From Shumkonia mesophila (GTDB lineage Bacteria > Pseudomonadota > Alphaproteobacteria > Rhodospirillales > Shumkoniaceae): a stretch of DNA of 64,000 bases. A program made the position numbers and the translations under genes. Positions 36,189 through 45,061 of the stretch are shown one piece after another. Position 1 is the stretch's first letter. Each line of letters begins with the position of its first letter. The notes below the pieces were generated by a model. The model ran no database searches and had not been told where the DNA came from. It worked only from the letters and a program-made list of their open reading frames with translations. The stretch lies in the NCBI RefSeq assembly GCF_026163695.1, contig NZ_JAOTID010000006.1, positions 62,001-126,000 on the forward strand, read 5' to 3'.

Positions 36189-36895
36189 GCGAAAACGTCG
36201 TCGCCTTCATCTTCGCGCGCGGGGGCTCGAAAGGCTTTCCCGGCAAAAACATCGCGCCGCTCGACGGCAAGCCGCTGATCGCGCATGCCATCCTGGCGGC
36301 CCGCGCCGCCCGTTCGGTGGGACGGGTCGTGGTGTCGACCGATGACGAAAAGATCGCCGCCGCCGGCCGCCAATGGGGCGCCGAAGTGCCGTTCATGCGC
36401 CCGCCCGAACTGGCCGGCGACCGCTCGCCGGAATGGCTGGCCTGGCGTCACGCCATCGATGCCATCGATGCCGGCCCGGGGCCCAAGGTCGACGTCTTCG
36501 TCAGCGTGCCGACGACGGCGCCCTTGCGCCAGCCCGCCGACATCGACGCCTGCGTGGCACGCTTCAGGGAAGGCGACGTCGACGTGGTGATGACGGTGAC
36601 GCCGGCGGCGCGCAATCCCTACTTCAACATGGTGACGGTCGACGGCGAGCGGCACGCCCACCTCGTCATCCCGCCGGACAAGACCGTGCACACGCGGCAG
36701 ACCGCACCGGCCGTTTTCGACATCACCACGGTGTGCTACGTGGTCAGCCCCGCCTTCTTGAGAAGGGCCGACGGCCTGTTCGCCGGACGGGTCGGCGTCA
36801 TCGAGGTGCCGGCGGAACGGGCCGTCGACATCGACACCGCGCTCGATCTCAAGGTGGCGGAAACGTTGTGGGGGGCCAGAACCGATGGCAAGTGA
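36185..36895 (+). CDS. CMP-nonulosonate cytidylyltransferase (NeuA/LegF/PtmB type)
   Basis: 236 residues. Activates a nonulosonic acid with CTP. Conserved N-terminal loop AFIFARGGSKGFPGKNI; LDGKPLIAHAI; the middle block VFVSVPTTAPLRQPADIDAC; VMTVTPAARNPYFNMV. Size and motifs match LegF/PtmB, a little shorter than E. coli NeuA. Overlaps the oxidoreductase by 4 nt and the following SDR gene by 11 nt. That it acts on legionaminate rather than N-acetylneuraminate is inferred from the pathway set. Confidence 0.88.
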   Translation: MSENVVAFIFARGGSKGFPGKNIAPLDGKPLIAHAILAARAARSVGRVVVSTDDEKIAAAGRQWGAEVPFMRPPELAGDRSPEWLAWRHAIDAIDAGPGPKVDVFVSVPTTAPLRQPADIDACVARFREGDVDVVMTVTPAARNPYFNMVTVDGERHAHLVIPPDKTVHTRQTAPAVFDITTVCYVVSPAFLRRADGLFAGRVGVIEVPAERAVDIDTALDLKVAETLWGARTDGK

Positions 36896-37697
36896 CCGCG
36901 ATATCAAAGATCTGATGGCGCTCACCGGCCGCGTCGCGCTGGTGACCGGCGGGGCCGGCCACATCGGCCGCGCGGTGGCGGCGGGGCTGGCCGAACTGGG
37001 CGCCGCCGTGGCGCTGACCGACCGCGAAGGCGATGCCTGCGCGGCGGCGGCGCGGGCGCTTGCCGAACGCCATTCCGCCCGAACCCTTGGCCTCGCCGCC
37101 GATCTCGCCGACGAGGCGGCGGTCAAGGCGCTGCCCGGGAAAGTCGCCGCCGAGCTGGGCGGGCTGGACATCATCGTCAACTCGGCCGCCTTCGTCGGCG
37201 ACAGCAAGTTGACCGGCTGGGCCGTCCCCTTCGAGGAGCAGTCGCCGCAAACCTGGCGGGCGGCGCTGGAAGTCAACCTGACGGCGGTCTTCGTGCTGGT
37301 GCAGGCGGCCAAGCCGTGGCTGGAAAGATCGGGCCGGGGATCGGTCGTCAACATCGCCTCCATCTACGGCATGGTCGGGCCCGACCTCGGCCTCTACGAG
37401 GGCACCCGCATGGGCAACCCCGCCGCCTATGGCGCCGCCAAGGGCGGACTTTTGCAGCTGACCCGCTGGCTGGCCTGCGTGATGGCCCCCAAGGTCCGGG
37501 TCAACGCCGTCACCCCGGGCGGCGTCCAGCGCGGCCAGTCGGAAACCTTCGTCGGCCGCTACGAGGCCCGCACGCCCTTGGGCCGCATGGGTACCGAAGA
37601 GGACATGAAGGGCGCCGTCGCCTATCTGGCGGGAGATCTTTCGGCCTACGTGACCGGCCAGAACGTCGTCGTCGACGGCGGATGGACGGCATGGTAG
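36885..37697 (+). CDS. Short-chain dehydrogenase/reductase (PtmA-like)
   Basis: 270 residues. Cofactor motif VALVTGGAGHIGRAVAAGL (about 15-33), NNAG counterpart IVNSAAFVG, catalytic Ser in VNIASIYGMVG and Tyr/Lys in NPAAYGAAKGGLLQL, late motif SAYVTGQNVVVDGGWTAW. In Campylobacter the SDR ptmA sits beside ptmB (CMP-sugar synthetase) in the flagellin glycosylation locus; the same arrangement occurs here. Its reaction is undefined. Overlaps neighbours on both sides. Confidence 0.87.
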   Translation: MASDRDIKDLMALTGRVALVTGGAGHIGRAVAAGLAELGAAVALTDREGDACAAAARALAERHSARTLGLAADLADEAAVKALPGKVAAELGGLDIIVNSAAFVGDSKLTGWAVPFEEQSPQTWRAALEVNLTAVFVLVQAAKPWLERSGRGSVVNIASIYGMVGPDLGLYEGTRMGNPAAYGAAKGGLLQLTRWLACVMAPKVRVNAVTPGGVQRGQSETFVGRYEARTPLGRMGTEEDMKGAVAYLAGDLSAYVTGQNVVVDGGWTAW

Positions 37698-38743
37698 GGC
37701 GCATCGCCATCGCGGATCGTCCCGTCGGCGAGGGGGCGCCCTGTTTCGTCATCGCCGAGGCCGGGGTCAACCACAACGGCCAGCCGGCGCTGGCCCACGC
37801 CCTGATCGAGGCGGCGGCCGCCGCCAAGGCCGACGCCGTCAAGTTCCAGACCTTCAAGGCCGACCGCCTGGCGCTCGCCTCGGCCCCCAAGGCGGCCTAT
37901 CAGAAACGAAACGAGCCGGGCGAGGAAAGCCAGCTGGCCATGCTGCGCCGCCTTGAACTGCCGGATGACGTGGTCGGCGAACTGGCGGTCCATTGCCGCG
38001 AGCGGGGCATCCTGTTCCTCTCTTCCCCGTTCGACGAGGAAAGCGCCGATTTCCTGGATACCCTCGGCATGGCCGCCTTCAAGGTGCCGTCGGGAGAACT
38101 GACCAACGCGCCGTTCCTGCGCCACCTAGCCGGCAAGGGCAAGCCGCTGATCGTCTCGACCGGCATGGCCGACATGGCGGAAGTGAAGGCCGCCGTCGAT
38201 ACCATCCGCGCCGCTGGGGCGCCGCCTCTGGCGCTGCTCCATTGCGTCAGCGCCTATCCGGCCGATCCCGCCGATTGCAACCTCGGCGCCATGGCAGCGT
38301 TGGCGCGGGCCTTCGGCGTGCCCATCGGCTGGTCCGACCACACCACCGGCATCGACGTCGCCATCGCCGCCGTGGCGCTGGGCGCCACCATCGTCGAGAA
38401 GCATTTCACCACCGACCGCGCGTTGCCCGGCCCCGACCATCGCGCCTCGCTGGAACCCAGCGAACTGGCGGCCCTGATGACCGCCGTGCGCCGCGTCGAA
38501 AGCGCACTGGGCAGCGGCGTCAAGCGGCCCGCCGCCAGCGAGGCCGATACCGCAGGCGTCGCCCGCAAAAGCCTGGTGGCCGTACGCGATCTGGCGGCCG
38601 GCACCGTGATCGCCGCCGCCGATCTGGCGGCGCGCCGGCCCGGAACCGGCCTGCCCCCCTCGCGGCAGGGCGACCTGCTGGGCCGCCGGCTCAAGGTCGA
38701 CGTCGCGGCCGGCGAGCAGCTGACCCTGGCAATGGTCGAGTGA
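37691..38743 (+). CDS. Nonulosonate synthase (NeuB/LegI type)
   Basis: 350 residues. Condenses a 2,4-diacetamido sugar (or ManNAc) with phosphoenolpyruvate. NeuB fold motifs: VIAEAGVNHNGQPALAHALI, AVKFQTFKADRLA, ILFLSSPFDEESADFL, AFKVPSGELTNAPFL, IGWSDHTTGIDVAIAAVALG, EKHFTTDRALPGPDH. The C-terminal SAF (antifreeze-like) domain spans about 285-350. Two starts are possible: ATG at 37682 or 37691, both overlapping the SDR gene; the second gives the shorter overlap. LegI is preferred over sialate synthase because legB and legC homologues lie in the window. Confidence 0.9.
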   Translation: MVGRIAIADRPVGEGAPCFVIAEAGVNHNGQPALAHALIEAAAAAKADAVKFQTFKADRLALASAPKAAYQKRNEPGEESQLAMLRRLELPDDVVGELAVHCRERGILFLSSPFDEESADFLDTLGMAAFKVPSGELTNAPFLRHLAGKGKPLIVSTGMADMAEVKAAVDTIRAAGAPPLALLHCVSAYPADPADCNLGAMAALARAFGVPIGWSDHTTGIDVAIAAVALGATIVEKHFTTDRALPGPDHRASLEPSELAALMTAVRRVESALGSGVKRPAASEADTAGVARKSLVAVRDLAAGTVIAAADLAARRPGTGLPPSRQGDLLGRRLKVDVAAGEQLTLAMVE

Positions 38744-38753
38744 GGCGCCCCCG

Positions 38754-39920
38754 ATGACCCGCCGCATCGCCGTCGTCACCACCACCCGGGCCGATTTCGG
38801 CATTTACCGCCCGCTGCTCAAGCGGCTGGCCGGGGACGCCGGGGTCACCCTGCAAGTGATCGCCGGAGGCATGCACCTTAGGGCCGAATTCGGCATGACG
38901 ATCGAAGAGATCGGGGAAGCCGGCTTCGCCGTCGCCGCCCGCGTCGACCTGCTGACCGGCGACGACAGCCCGGCGGGTGTCGCCGAGGCCATGGCGCGGG
39001 CCACCCGGGGCTTCGCCGAAGCGTATGCGGCGCTGGCCCCCGACATCGTCGTCATCCTCGGCGACCGCTTCGAGATGCACGCCGCGGCGGTGGCGGCGCA
39101 ACCGTTGCGCATTCCGCTGGCCCACCTGCACGGCGGCGAGTTGACGCTGGGGGCGCTCGACGATTCCTTCCGCCATTCGATGACCAAGCTCGCCCACCTG
39201 CATTTCGTCGCCACCGAAACGTTCCGCCGCCGGGTCCTGCAGATGGGCGAGGAACCATGGCGCGTCGTCGTCTGCGGGGCGCTGGGCCTGGATAACCTCA
39301 CCGACACCCCGGCGCTGGCGGCGGCCGAACTGGAAGCCCGCGTCGGGCTGCCCCTGACGCCGGCCCCGCTGCTGGTCACCTTCCACCCGGAGACCCGGGA
39401 CGCAATGCCCGTAGCCGAACAGGCCGGGGCGTTGCTGGAGGCGCTCGATGCCGCCGGCCTTCCCGTCGTCTTCACGGCCCCTAACGCCGATGCCGGTGGG
39501 CGCGAGATCCGCCGCCTGATCGAAACGTACGTGGCGGCCCACCCCCTCACCCGCCTGGTCGACAGCCTGGGAACCCCGGGCTACTTCGCGCTGATGGGAA
39601 AAGCCGCCGCCATGGTCGGCAATTCATCGAGCGGCATCATCGAGGCGGCGTCGTTCGGCCTGCCGGTCGTCAACATTGGCGAGCGCCAGCAGGGCCGGCC
39701 GCGCGCCGCCAACGTCATCGACGTCCCCCGCCAGGCCGACGCCATCCTGGCCGGCATCCGCAAGGCGACGTCGAAAGCCTTCCGGGCCTCCCTGGCTGGG
39801 CTCAGGAACCCTTATGCCGTCGACCGCCCGGCCGGCGAGATCATCCACCGCGCCCTGACGTCGGTGCCCTTGGGCGACGTCCTGGTGAAAAAGGGCTTCG
39901 TCGACCTGCCCCCGGCGTGA
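38754..39920 (+). CDS. Hydrolysing UDP-sugar 2-epimerase (NeuC/LegG type)
   Basis: 388 residues. Releases UDP and inverts C2 to give the free manno-configured sugar for the synthase. Motifs: TTRADFGIYRPLLKRLA, IVVILGDRFEMHAAAVAAQP, HLHGGELTLGALDDSFRHSM, HLHFVATETFRRRVLQMGEE, GNSSSGIIEAASFGLPVVNI, GERQQGRPRA. LegG acts on UDP-2,4-diacetamidobacillosamine, NeuC on UDP-GlcNAc; the partner genes favour LegG. Last gene of the rightward sugar group. Confidence 0.92.
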   Translation: MTRRIAVVTTTRADFGIYRPLLKRLAGDAGVTLQVIAGGMHLRAEFGMTIEEIGEAGFAVAARVDLLTGDDSPAGVAEAMARATRGFAEAYAALAPDIVVILGDRFEMHAAAVAAQPLRIPLAHLHGGELTLGALDDSFRHSMTKLAHLHFVATETFRRRVLQMGEEPWRVVVCGALGLDNLTDTPALAAAELEARVGLPLTPAPLLVTFHPETRDAMPVAEQAGALLEALDAAGLPVVFTAPNADAGGREIRRLIETYVAAHPLTRLVDSLGTPGYFALMGKAAAMVGNSSSGIIEAASFGLPVVNIGERQQGRPRAANVIDVPRQADAILAGIRKATSKAFRASLAGLRNPYAVDRPAGEIIHRALTSVPLGDVLVKKGFVDLPPA

Positions 39921-39952
39921 AACCGACAAGCCTTTACCGGAGCCGGCAAATC

Positions 39953-39968
39953 CGGTATGATTATTGCT
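39953..39968 (+). promoter_or_regulatory. Sigma-54 promoter before the flagellin-like gene
   Basis: CGGTATGATTATTGCT: TTGCT perfect at -12, GG-N10-GC spacing exact, weaker -24 (CGGTATG for TGGCACG). Predicted start near 39979, 25 nt before the ATG at 40004. Confidence 0.65.
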
Positions 39969-40003
39969 TCGCGATTCAAGAATGAATCGAACAGGTGGTC
40001 AGT

Positions 40004-41089
40004 ATGGCCGATACCGTTGGAAAGACAGTCCTGTCGCCGTTCTCGGCCGCCGACTTTGGCCAAGCGCAGATGCTTGTCCAGGTTCAAAAATTCTATAATC
40101 AGAAAGCGACGCAGAAGACGGCGGCGATCGGGCACGAGTACGCCGCACAGATCAACTCGATCAAACGCGAAAGCGATCGCTGGAGCGACGTTCGCGAAGA
40201 CATGCGGGAAGCCCGGAGTGTTGTCAGCGACACGGTGGGCCGCGCGAAGTCGATTCAAGACAGCCTCGAAAACATGATCCGGGCTGTCAACAAGTGCGCC
40301 CAGAACACCGAAGGCTATACCAACCCGCAAATGTACGCGGCGAGTTTCGACGCTTACCTGAAGTCTCTCGACGGCATCGCCGCCCGCACCTCGGACAGCA
40401 CCAATCTGCTGGGCATCGCCAAGCAGGAAGTGCGTTTTCCGACGGGCATCAACGGCAGCGAATATACGGTCAGAAGCGCTTTCCTGGGCAGCGACTATCA
40501 CATCGTCGATTCCGAGGGCAAATATTGGGACCTCGACCGCTCGGCCAAAATTCTCAAGCGCTACGACATCTATCCGGATGAACCGACGAGCACGGTGGGC
40601 AACATCGCCACCGGCCTTAGGCTGGACAGCCTGGCCGGCGATGCCATCACCTTCACGGTCGCCCCCGATACGGCGACGCCGCAAACCTACAGCGGCACGC
40701 TTTACCGCAAAGGATTGCCCATTCTCGATTCCTGGGCCTACGAAGGCCTGGCAACCGAGACCGGCCGCGCCAAGGCGCTGGCCGACCTGAATTCGGCCAA
40801 GGTGGCCATCGATCTCGAGGTGCGGCGCTATCAGTTGGCCAATATCACCATCAATTACTACGAGGGGATCGCCACGGAAACGATCTCCGGCATGCGCGAA
40901 AAGACCAACCAGTTGACGATCGAGCAGGCGACCGCCATCCAGAAGGAGCAGACCGCGCTAAGCCAGGAATACCAGGTCTCGACCAACGCGATCGTTCAGG
41001 CGCTGGCCCTGCAGAACCAGTATGCGAAGATGCTCTCCCCGTTGATGAGCAACCAGTACGCCAAATCGCTCATCGACATCCTGACCTGA
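40004..41089 (+). CDS. Flagellin-like protein of unknown function, sigma-54 dependent
   Basis: 361 residues from the ATG at 40004, which has AGGTGG 5 nt upstream (the frame is open a few codons further up to a GTG). No signal peptide. Long helical, heptad-rich ends surround a beta-rich centre: N-terminal helices about 15-105 (AAQINSIKRESDRWSDVRED; AKSIQDSLENMIRAVNKCAQ), centre about 120-245 (VRFPTGINGSEYTVRSAFLG; ITFTVAPDTATPQTYSGTLY), C-terminal helices about 255-350 (ALADLNSAKVAIDLEVRRYQ; YQVSTNAIVQALALQNQYAK). This is the plan of flagellin, FlgL and other flagellar export substrates. Lies between the nonulosonate genes and the Maf gene, convergent with Maf. I do not recognise the family. 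Confidence 0.7.
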   Translation: MADTVGKTVLSPFSAADFGQAQMLVQVQKFYNQKATQKTAAIGHEYAAQINSIKRESDRWSDVREDMREARSVVSDTVGRAKSIQDSLENMIRAVNKCAQNTEGYTNPQMYAASFDAYLKSLDGIAARTSDSTNLLGIAKQEVRFPTGINGSEYTVRSAFLGSDYHIVDSEGKYWDLDRSAKILKRYDIYPDEPTSTVGNIATGLRLDSLAGDAITFTVAPDTATPQTYSGTLYRKGLPILDSWAYEGLATETGRAKALADLNSAKVAIDLEVRRYQLANITINYYEGIATETISGMREKTNQLTIEQATAIQKEQTALSQEYQVSTNAIVQALALQNQYAKMLSPLMSNQYAKSLIDILT

Positions 41090-41101
41090 TGAGGCTGTCT
41101 C

Positions 41102-43096
41102 TCAACAAGCCGGCGGTTCGGCCGGTTCGGGGACTTTGCCGACCTCGCTGATTTCCGGCCGCCGTTCCGCCATTTCCTGCAAAAGAGTGTGAGTTTCAGC
41201 CGCCATCCACAGGCAGGCCTGGCGATAGCGCTCAAGGAAGAAGTGGAGGAAGGCCATGCGTGCCTTTTTGCTACGAAGACGGGTGCCAGCGAAGGCGCCC
41301 AGGCGCACCATCGAAGCATAGGAACCCCCGATGATGCGAAGCACGCCTTTGTATTTGGACCAATCCCCGTACCAGAACGCCTCGAGCCGCTGCTCGAACT
41401 CCCAGAAGCCGCCGTCCTCCTCAAAGGCCTTGTCGATCACCTCATTGAAGGTTTTTTCAAATACATCGCAGGCATCGGCGTGGGCTTGAAGATCGGTCTT
41501 GTCCAGCATTTCTCCCGGTTTGAAGAACGGCAGGCTTTTCTCGATATCCGAAAGGACGGCTTCCTGCTCGTTCGGCGGATAGGTGATATTCAGGGCACCC
41601 GCCACCTTGGGACGAGTGCCTTCGATGCGGGCACCGTCGCTGCAATTCGTGATACTCACGTCCCGCTTTTTCAGAAGCGCGGTGATGCTGCGACGCGACA
41701 GGTCAAGGGACCAACTCGTCACCACCTTGCCACCAAAGTTGCCGGGCACCACCCGCTCGAAGCCGGCATCCGGTCGGTTATTCGGATTGATGTCGTAGCC
41801 GTCCTGATAATAAACGGCGTCGCGGGAATGATGTTCGCCCTCGAAGTGGCGGCCGCAATCAACCCCAAACAGGTAGATGTCCTGGAACCCCAGGTAGGCC
41901 AGGGCGGCGCAGCCAGCGTTGGAAACCAGCGGGTCGGCGTTGGGCAGCGGCTCGATGCCGCCGGAAAGCACCGCGCTCGAACTGAGCGGCGCGCGGTAAT
42001 AGAACCAGCGCTGGTCGAACAGCCCGCTGGCCTCGGGCCGCAGGGTGGTCGTACATACCAGCCGGATCCCGTCTAGGCCGTAGGTCTCGCGGAAATTCTG
42101 CAGATTCTTCACCAACGGCAGGGTGTTCTCGTTCTCGACGTGCAGGTCGGGCCGGATGCCGTTCTTCAGGAGGATGCCCAAGCTGGTGCCGCACGAACAG
42201 ACAATCGCACGGTCCCGCCATTTCTTGATGTAAGGCAGGTCCCTGTCCAGCGAAGATCCCGAGCCGATGACGAAAGCAGGCATCCGCCGCGCAATGCGGG
42301 GCCGCCTGTCGACGACGTGGAATGCCCGCTCGCGAAGATTCCCGTAGGTGTTCTGCATCATCAGGATCTCATCTTCAAAAAACCCCGACGAGTAATAGAA
42401 TACCTTGATCTTCTCATTGAGTTGGGTGCGCGCCTCCTGCAGCACCCACGAATGGTAGTGGCGGTAAGCATACGAGCCGTCGAGGAATGTGGTGCCCCGT
42501 CGGCTGAACAGCACCTCGATCCCATCGATAGTGGCGCCGGGGTCCTTGCCGAGCAGAAATTCGATGGCCATGCCCTGCTTGCGGGCGGCAGCAAAGATCC
42601 GGCTCCAGTCGACCGCCTGCATGGAGTGCAGCAAGAATTCCGGGATCGGCTCGATCAATATCAGATTGCGAGCCACCTTGCGGCGGACCAAGTCGGCCAC
42701 GTGGAGGCCCAGGCCGACCCCAAAGATGAAGGCATAGCCGACGTCGACGACCGGATAGGACGCCAGCTTGGCCCTTTTGTGCTCGGCTAGGTATTCGCCT
42801 ATATCCCGGAGCACCTCCATCGACACGGGCGAAAGGTTGCAGTGAAAGGGATTTTCGAATCCCAAGCGGTCGGGGTTAGTGAAATAGTCATCAAGCTGCC
42901 GCGCGGTCCAGGCCGGGGCGGGGTCCGGGTAAAGGCGAATATCGCCGAGGTCAATGTTGACGACGAGATCGTTCTCGATGATCGCCCGCGAAACCGGTTT
43001 CTCAATCCGCTCCAATTCGGCCCAAATCTTCGGATGATGACGGCGGAATGCATTCCGATTCCGCCGGAAAAGGCTGGTTCTTTCCGCTTCGGACAT
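41102..43096 (-). CDS. Maf-type motility accessory glycosyltransferase (DUF115/MptE-like)
   Basis: 664 residues. N-terminal Maf domain about 1-230, ending in FLDGSYAYRHYHSWVLQEAR. The central DUF115 domain about 270-420 has AFVIGSGSSLDRDLPYIKKW, AIVCSCGTSLGILLKNGIRP, DLHVENENT, AYLGFQDIYLFGVDCG: a GT42-like sialyltransferase-type Rossmann fold. C-terminal helical domain to 664. Maf proteins transfer pseudaminic or legionaminic acid onto flagellin in Campylobacter, Aeromonas and Magnetospirillum. Its position 10 nt after the FlmG-like gene and near flagellin and the sugar pathway supports this role. Confidence 0.9.
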   Translation of the reverse strand: MSEAERTSLFRRNRNAFRRHHPKIWAELERIEKPVSRAIIENDLVVNIDLGDIRLYPDPAPAWTARQLDDYFTNPDRLGFENPFHCNLSPVSMEVLRDIGEYLAEHKRAKLASYPVVDVGYAFIFGVGLGLHVADLVRRKVARNLILIEPIPEFLLHSMQAVDWSRIFAAARKQGMAIEFLLGKDPGATIDGIEVLFSRRGTTFLDGSYAYRHYHSWVLQEARTQLNEKIKVFYYSSGFFEDEILMMQNTYGNLRERAFHVVDRRPRIARRMPAFVIGSGSSLDRDLPYIKKWRDRAIVCSCGTSLGILLKNGIRPDLHVENENTLPLVKNLQNFRETYGLDGIRLVCTTTLRPEASGLFDQRWFYYRAPLSSSAVLSGGIEPLPNADPLVSNAGCAALAYLGFQDIYLFGVDCGRHFEGEHHSRDAVYYQDGYDINPNNRPDAGFERVVPGNFGGKVVTSWSLDLSRRSITALLKKRDVSITNCSDGARIEGTRPKVAGALNITYPPNEQEAVLSDIEKSLPFFKPGEMLDKTDLQAHADACDVFEKTFNEVIDKAFEEDGGFWEFEQRLEAFWYGDWSKYKGVLRIIGGSYASMVRLGAFAGTRLRSKKARMAFLHFFLERYRQACLWMAAETHTLLQEMAERRPEISEVGKVPEPAEPPAC

Positions 43097-43106
43097 GTGT
43101 ACCCCG

Positions 43107-45044
43107 TCAGGCAGAGCCGACCGCGGCCGCGACCTTACTATGCAGTTTCAGGTAGGCCCTCTCTAGGTCGGCAGCCCGGCCCCCAACATCAAAGATGGGG
43201 GCTTTGTCCAAGTGATCGCGAATGATTGGCCGGAAGGCTTCGCGACGTTTCGGGTCGTTCATCCAGGCCACCGCCTTATCCCGATACTCGTCGGCGCTTT
43301 CCGCCACCATGTCTGCGGCCAGGCCGGCGAAATTCAGCACGCTGCCGACGAGGCGCCGATGGCGGCCGACACCGCTCCAGTTGACGACCGGCAGGCCGGC
43401 GGTCAACGCGTTGATGGCCACCTCGGGACGCATCGATTGGTAGGGAAGCAGGCAAACATCGGCCTGGGCGAAGAACTCGGCCGTCTCGGAAACCGAGACG
43501 ACGTCGACGCGATGGGCGAGGCCGAAATTGCCGAACAGGCCGATCAGGCGCTTGCCCACGTCGCCGCTGCGGAAGCCGTGATCGCGCAACAGCAGCACGG
43601 CATCCGGAACGGCGGCAAGGATTTGCGCCCAGGCTTCCACCGTCTGGACATTGAGTTCGGCCAGCGTCGCATCGGCCGCGAAGACCGGACCACGTGCTTC
43701 CCCCCCGGCGGCGGCGTCCGTCGGCACCGCTGGGACCGGCAGGACCACGGGAGCGCCCATTTCCAGCCGGCACAGGGCCTCGCCGACAATCGCCGCAGCC
43801 TTGTCGGTCGGATCCAGGAAGCCGTCGGTCAGCAGGGCGTCGACATTCTGCGGGGCCATGCCATAGAAGAATGGCGACCACATGGCCTGCACCGGCGCCA
43901 TGCGGGCGCCGAAGGCCTGGAGCAGCGCCGGCGACGTGAAACTGCTGACATCGATCAGGATATCGACATTCTCGGCGCGAACCATGGAGGCGAAGGTCAG
44001 CGGATCGGCGTCCCGGGTGTTGCCCCAGGCCTCGAAACACTTCTGGAATACGGCGTTGGAGGCGTCCGAAAGCGGGCCTGCACCGAACCCGACCACGCGA
44101 AAGCGCTGGGCCTCGTGTTTGGCCAGGATCTCGGTCAGGAACGCAATCGATTGCGAGCGGCCCGCCGTCCCGATCACATAGCCGACCGTCAGCCGGCGCG
44201 GCGATGCCGAGCTGCGCCGGGGCGGCAGAGCCTCTGGCGCCACGCCGAAGCGGCGGGCCCAGTCCTGGATTTCCGCGGCAATGGCTTGCGGTTTGACTTC
44301 CGAATCGGCCAACAGGTCGACGATCGCCGCGGCATGGATGGCAGGATCGGCGGCGTCCGCCGCCTTGGCGGCGCGATGCACGGCCTGCGCCTCGGCGAAC
44401 TGCCCGATGGCCGCCAGGGCGTTGCCCAGCAGGCTTGCGACCTTGGCGTCGGACGGCACGACGTGGCGGGCCGCCCGCAGGTTTTCCGCGGCCGAGGCAA
44501 AAAGGCCCCGAACCATCAGGGCATGGGAGAGGCCAGCGTGGGCTTCGGCGTCTTTCGGATGGAAGGCCAAGTGCTGGCCGAACCAATGCTCGGCATCAGC
44601 CCACCGACCAAGCGACAGCGCCCGCACGGCCTGCTGGAAGAACGGCCGCGATTGAACTTCGAAAAACGCTTCGGTAAAGGTCGGCAGCGATTTCGGCAGC
44701 CAGCCGACAAGCTTTGGCGACGACGTGCCGACGGACGCCATTTTGGCGAAAAAGCTGGCGCTGCTGAGATCGCCGGCCATGCCGTGCAGGGTGGCCAGCA
44801 GATCGCAGTATTCCGTCACCCCCGGCTCAATGTCGTAAGCCTGCTTGGCACGAGCCACCGCACCGGCAAAATCGTGGCGCATGAAGGCGGCCAGCGCCAG
44901 CAGGAACAACACGTCGCCGCATGGTTCACCCCCTTCGAGGAGAGCCGCACCTTCCTCCTGGATCGTTTCCCACTCGCCCTTTTCGACAAGTTCGTCCACC
45001 CGCCCGAAAAAGTGTTCCTTCGGCGTTGCCGTTTTTTTCTTCAC
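43107..45044 (-). CDS. TPR protein with GT41 (OGT/SPINDLY-like) glycosyltransferase domain, FlmG-like
   Basis: 645 residues from a GTG start at 45044 (GGGAG 8 nt upstream). TPR-like helices about 15-270 (WADAEHWFGQHLAFHPKDAE; VPSDAKVASLLGNALAAIGQ), then a GT41-like catalytic region about 285-630: LTVGYVIGTAGRSQSI, MAPVQAMWSPFFYGMAPQNV, DALLTDGFLDP, LLPYQSMRPEVAINALTAGL, PVVNWSGV. The first motif replaces the usual HxxG/H seen in OGT. In Caulobacter, FlmG of this architecture binds flagellin through its TPR and attaches pseudaminic acid. Lies between flaF and the Maf gene on one leftward transcript. Presence of both GT types is unusual. Confidence 0.85.
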   Translation of the reverse strand: MKKKTATPKEHFFGRVDELVEKGEWETIQEEGAALLEGGEPCGDVLFLLALAAFMRHDFAGAVARAKQAYDIEPGVTEYCDLLATLHGMAGDLSSASFFAKMASVGTSSPKLVGWLPKSLPTFTEAFFEVQSRPFFQQAVRALSLGRWADAEHWFGQHLAFHPKDAEAHAGLSHALMVRGLFASAAENLRAARHVVPSDAKVASLLGNALAAIGQFAEAQAVHRAAKAADAADPAIHAAAIVDLLADSEVKPQAIAAEIQDWARRFGVAPEALPPRRSSASPRRLTVGYVIGTAGRSQSIAFLTEILAKHEAQRFRVVGFGAGPLSDASNAVFQKCFEAWGNTRDADPLTFASMVRAENVDILIDVSSFTSPALLQAFGARMAPVQAMWSPFFYGMAPQNVDALLTDGFLDPTDKAAAIVGEALCRLEMGAPVVLPVPAVPTDAAAGGEARGPVFAADATLAELNVQTVEAWAQILAAVPDAVLLLRDHGFRSGDVGKRLIGLFGNFGLAHRVDVVSVSETAEFFAQADVCLLPYQSMRPEVAINALTAGLPVVNWSGVGRHRRLVGSVLNFAGLAADMVAESADEYRDKAVAWMNDPKRREAFRPIIRDHLDKAPIFDVGGRAADLERAYLKLHSKVAAAVGSA

Positions 45045-45061
45045 GTCCGGGACTCCCGCGT

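Noticed and set aside
41102-43096. Maf gene as a septum-formation Maf nucleotidase
   Set aside because: That is a different, much shorter protein with the same name; length and the DUF115 motif identify the motility accessory factor.
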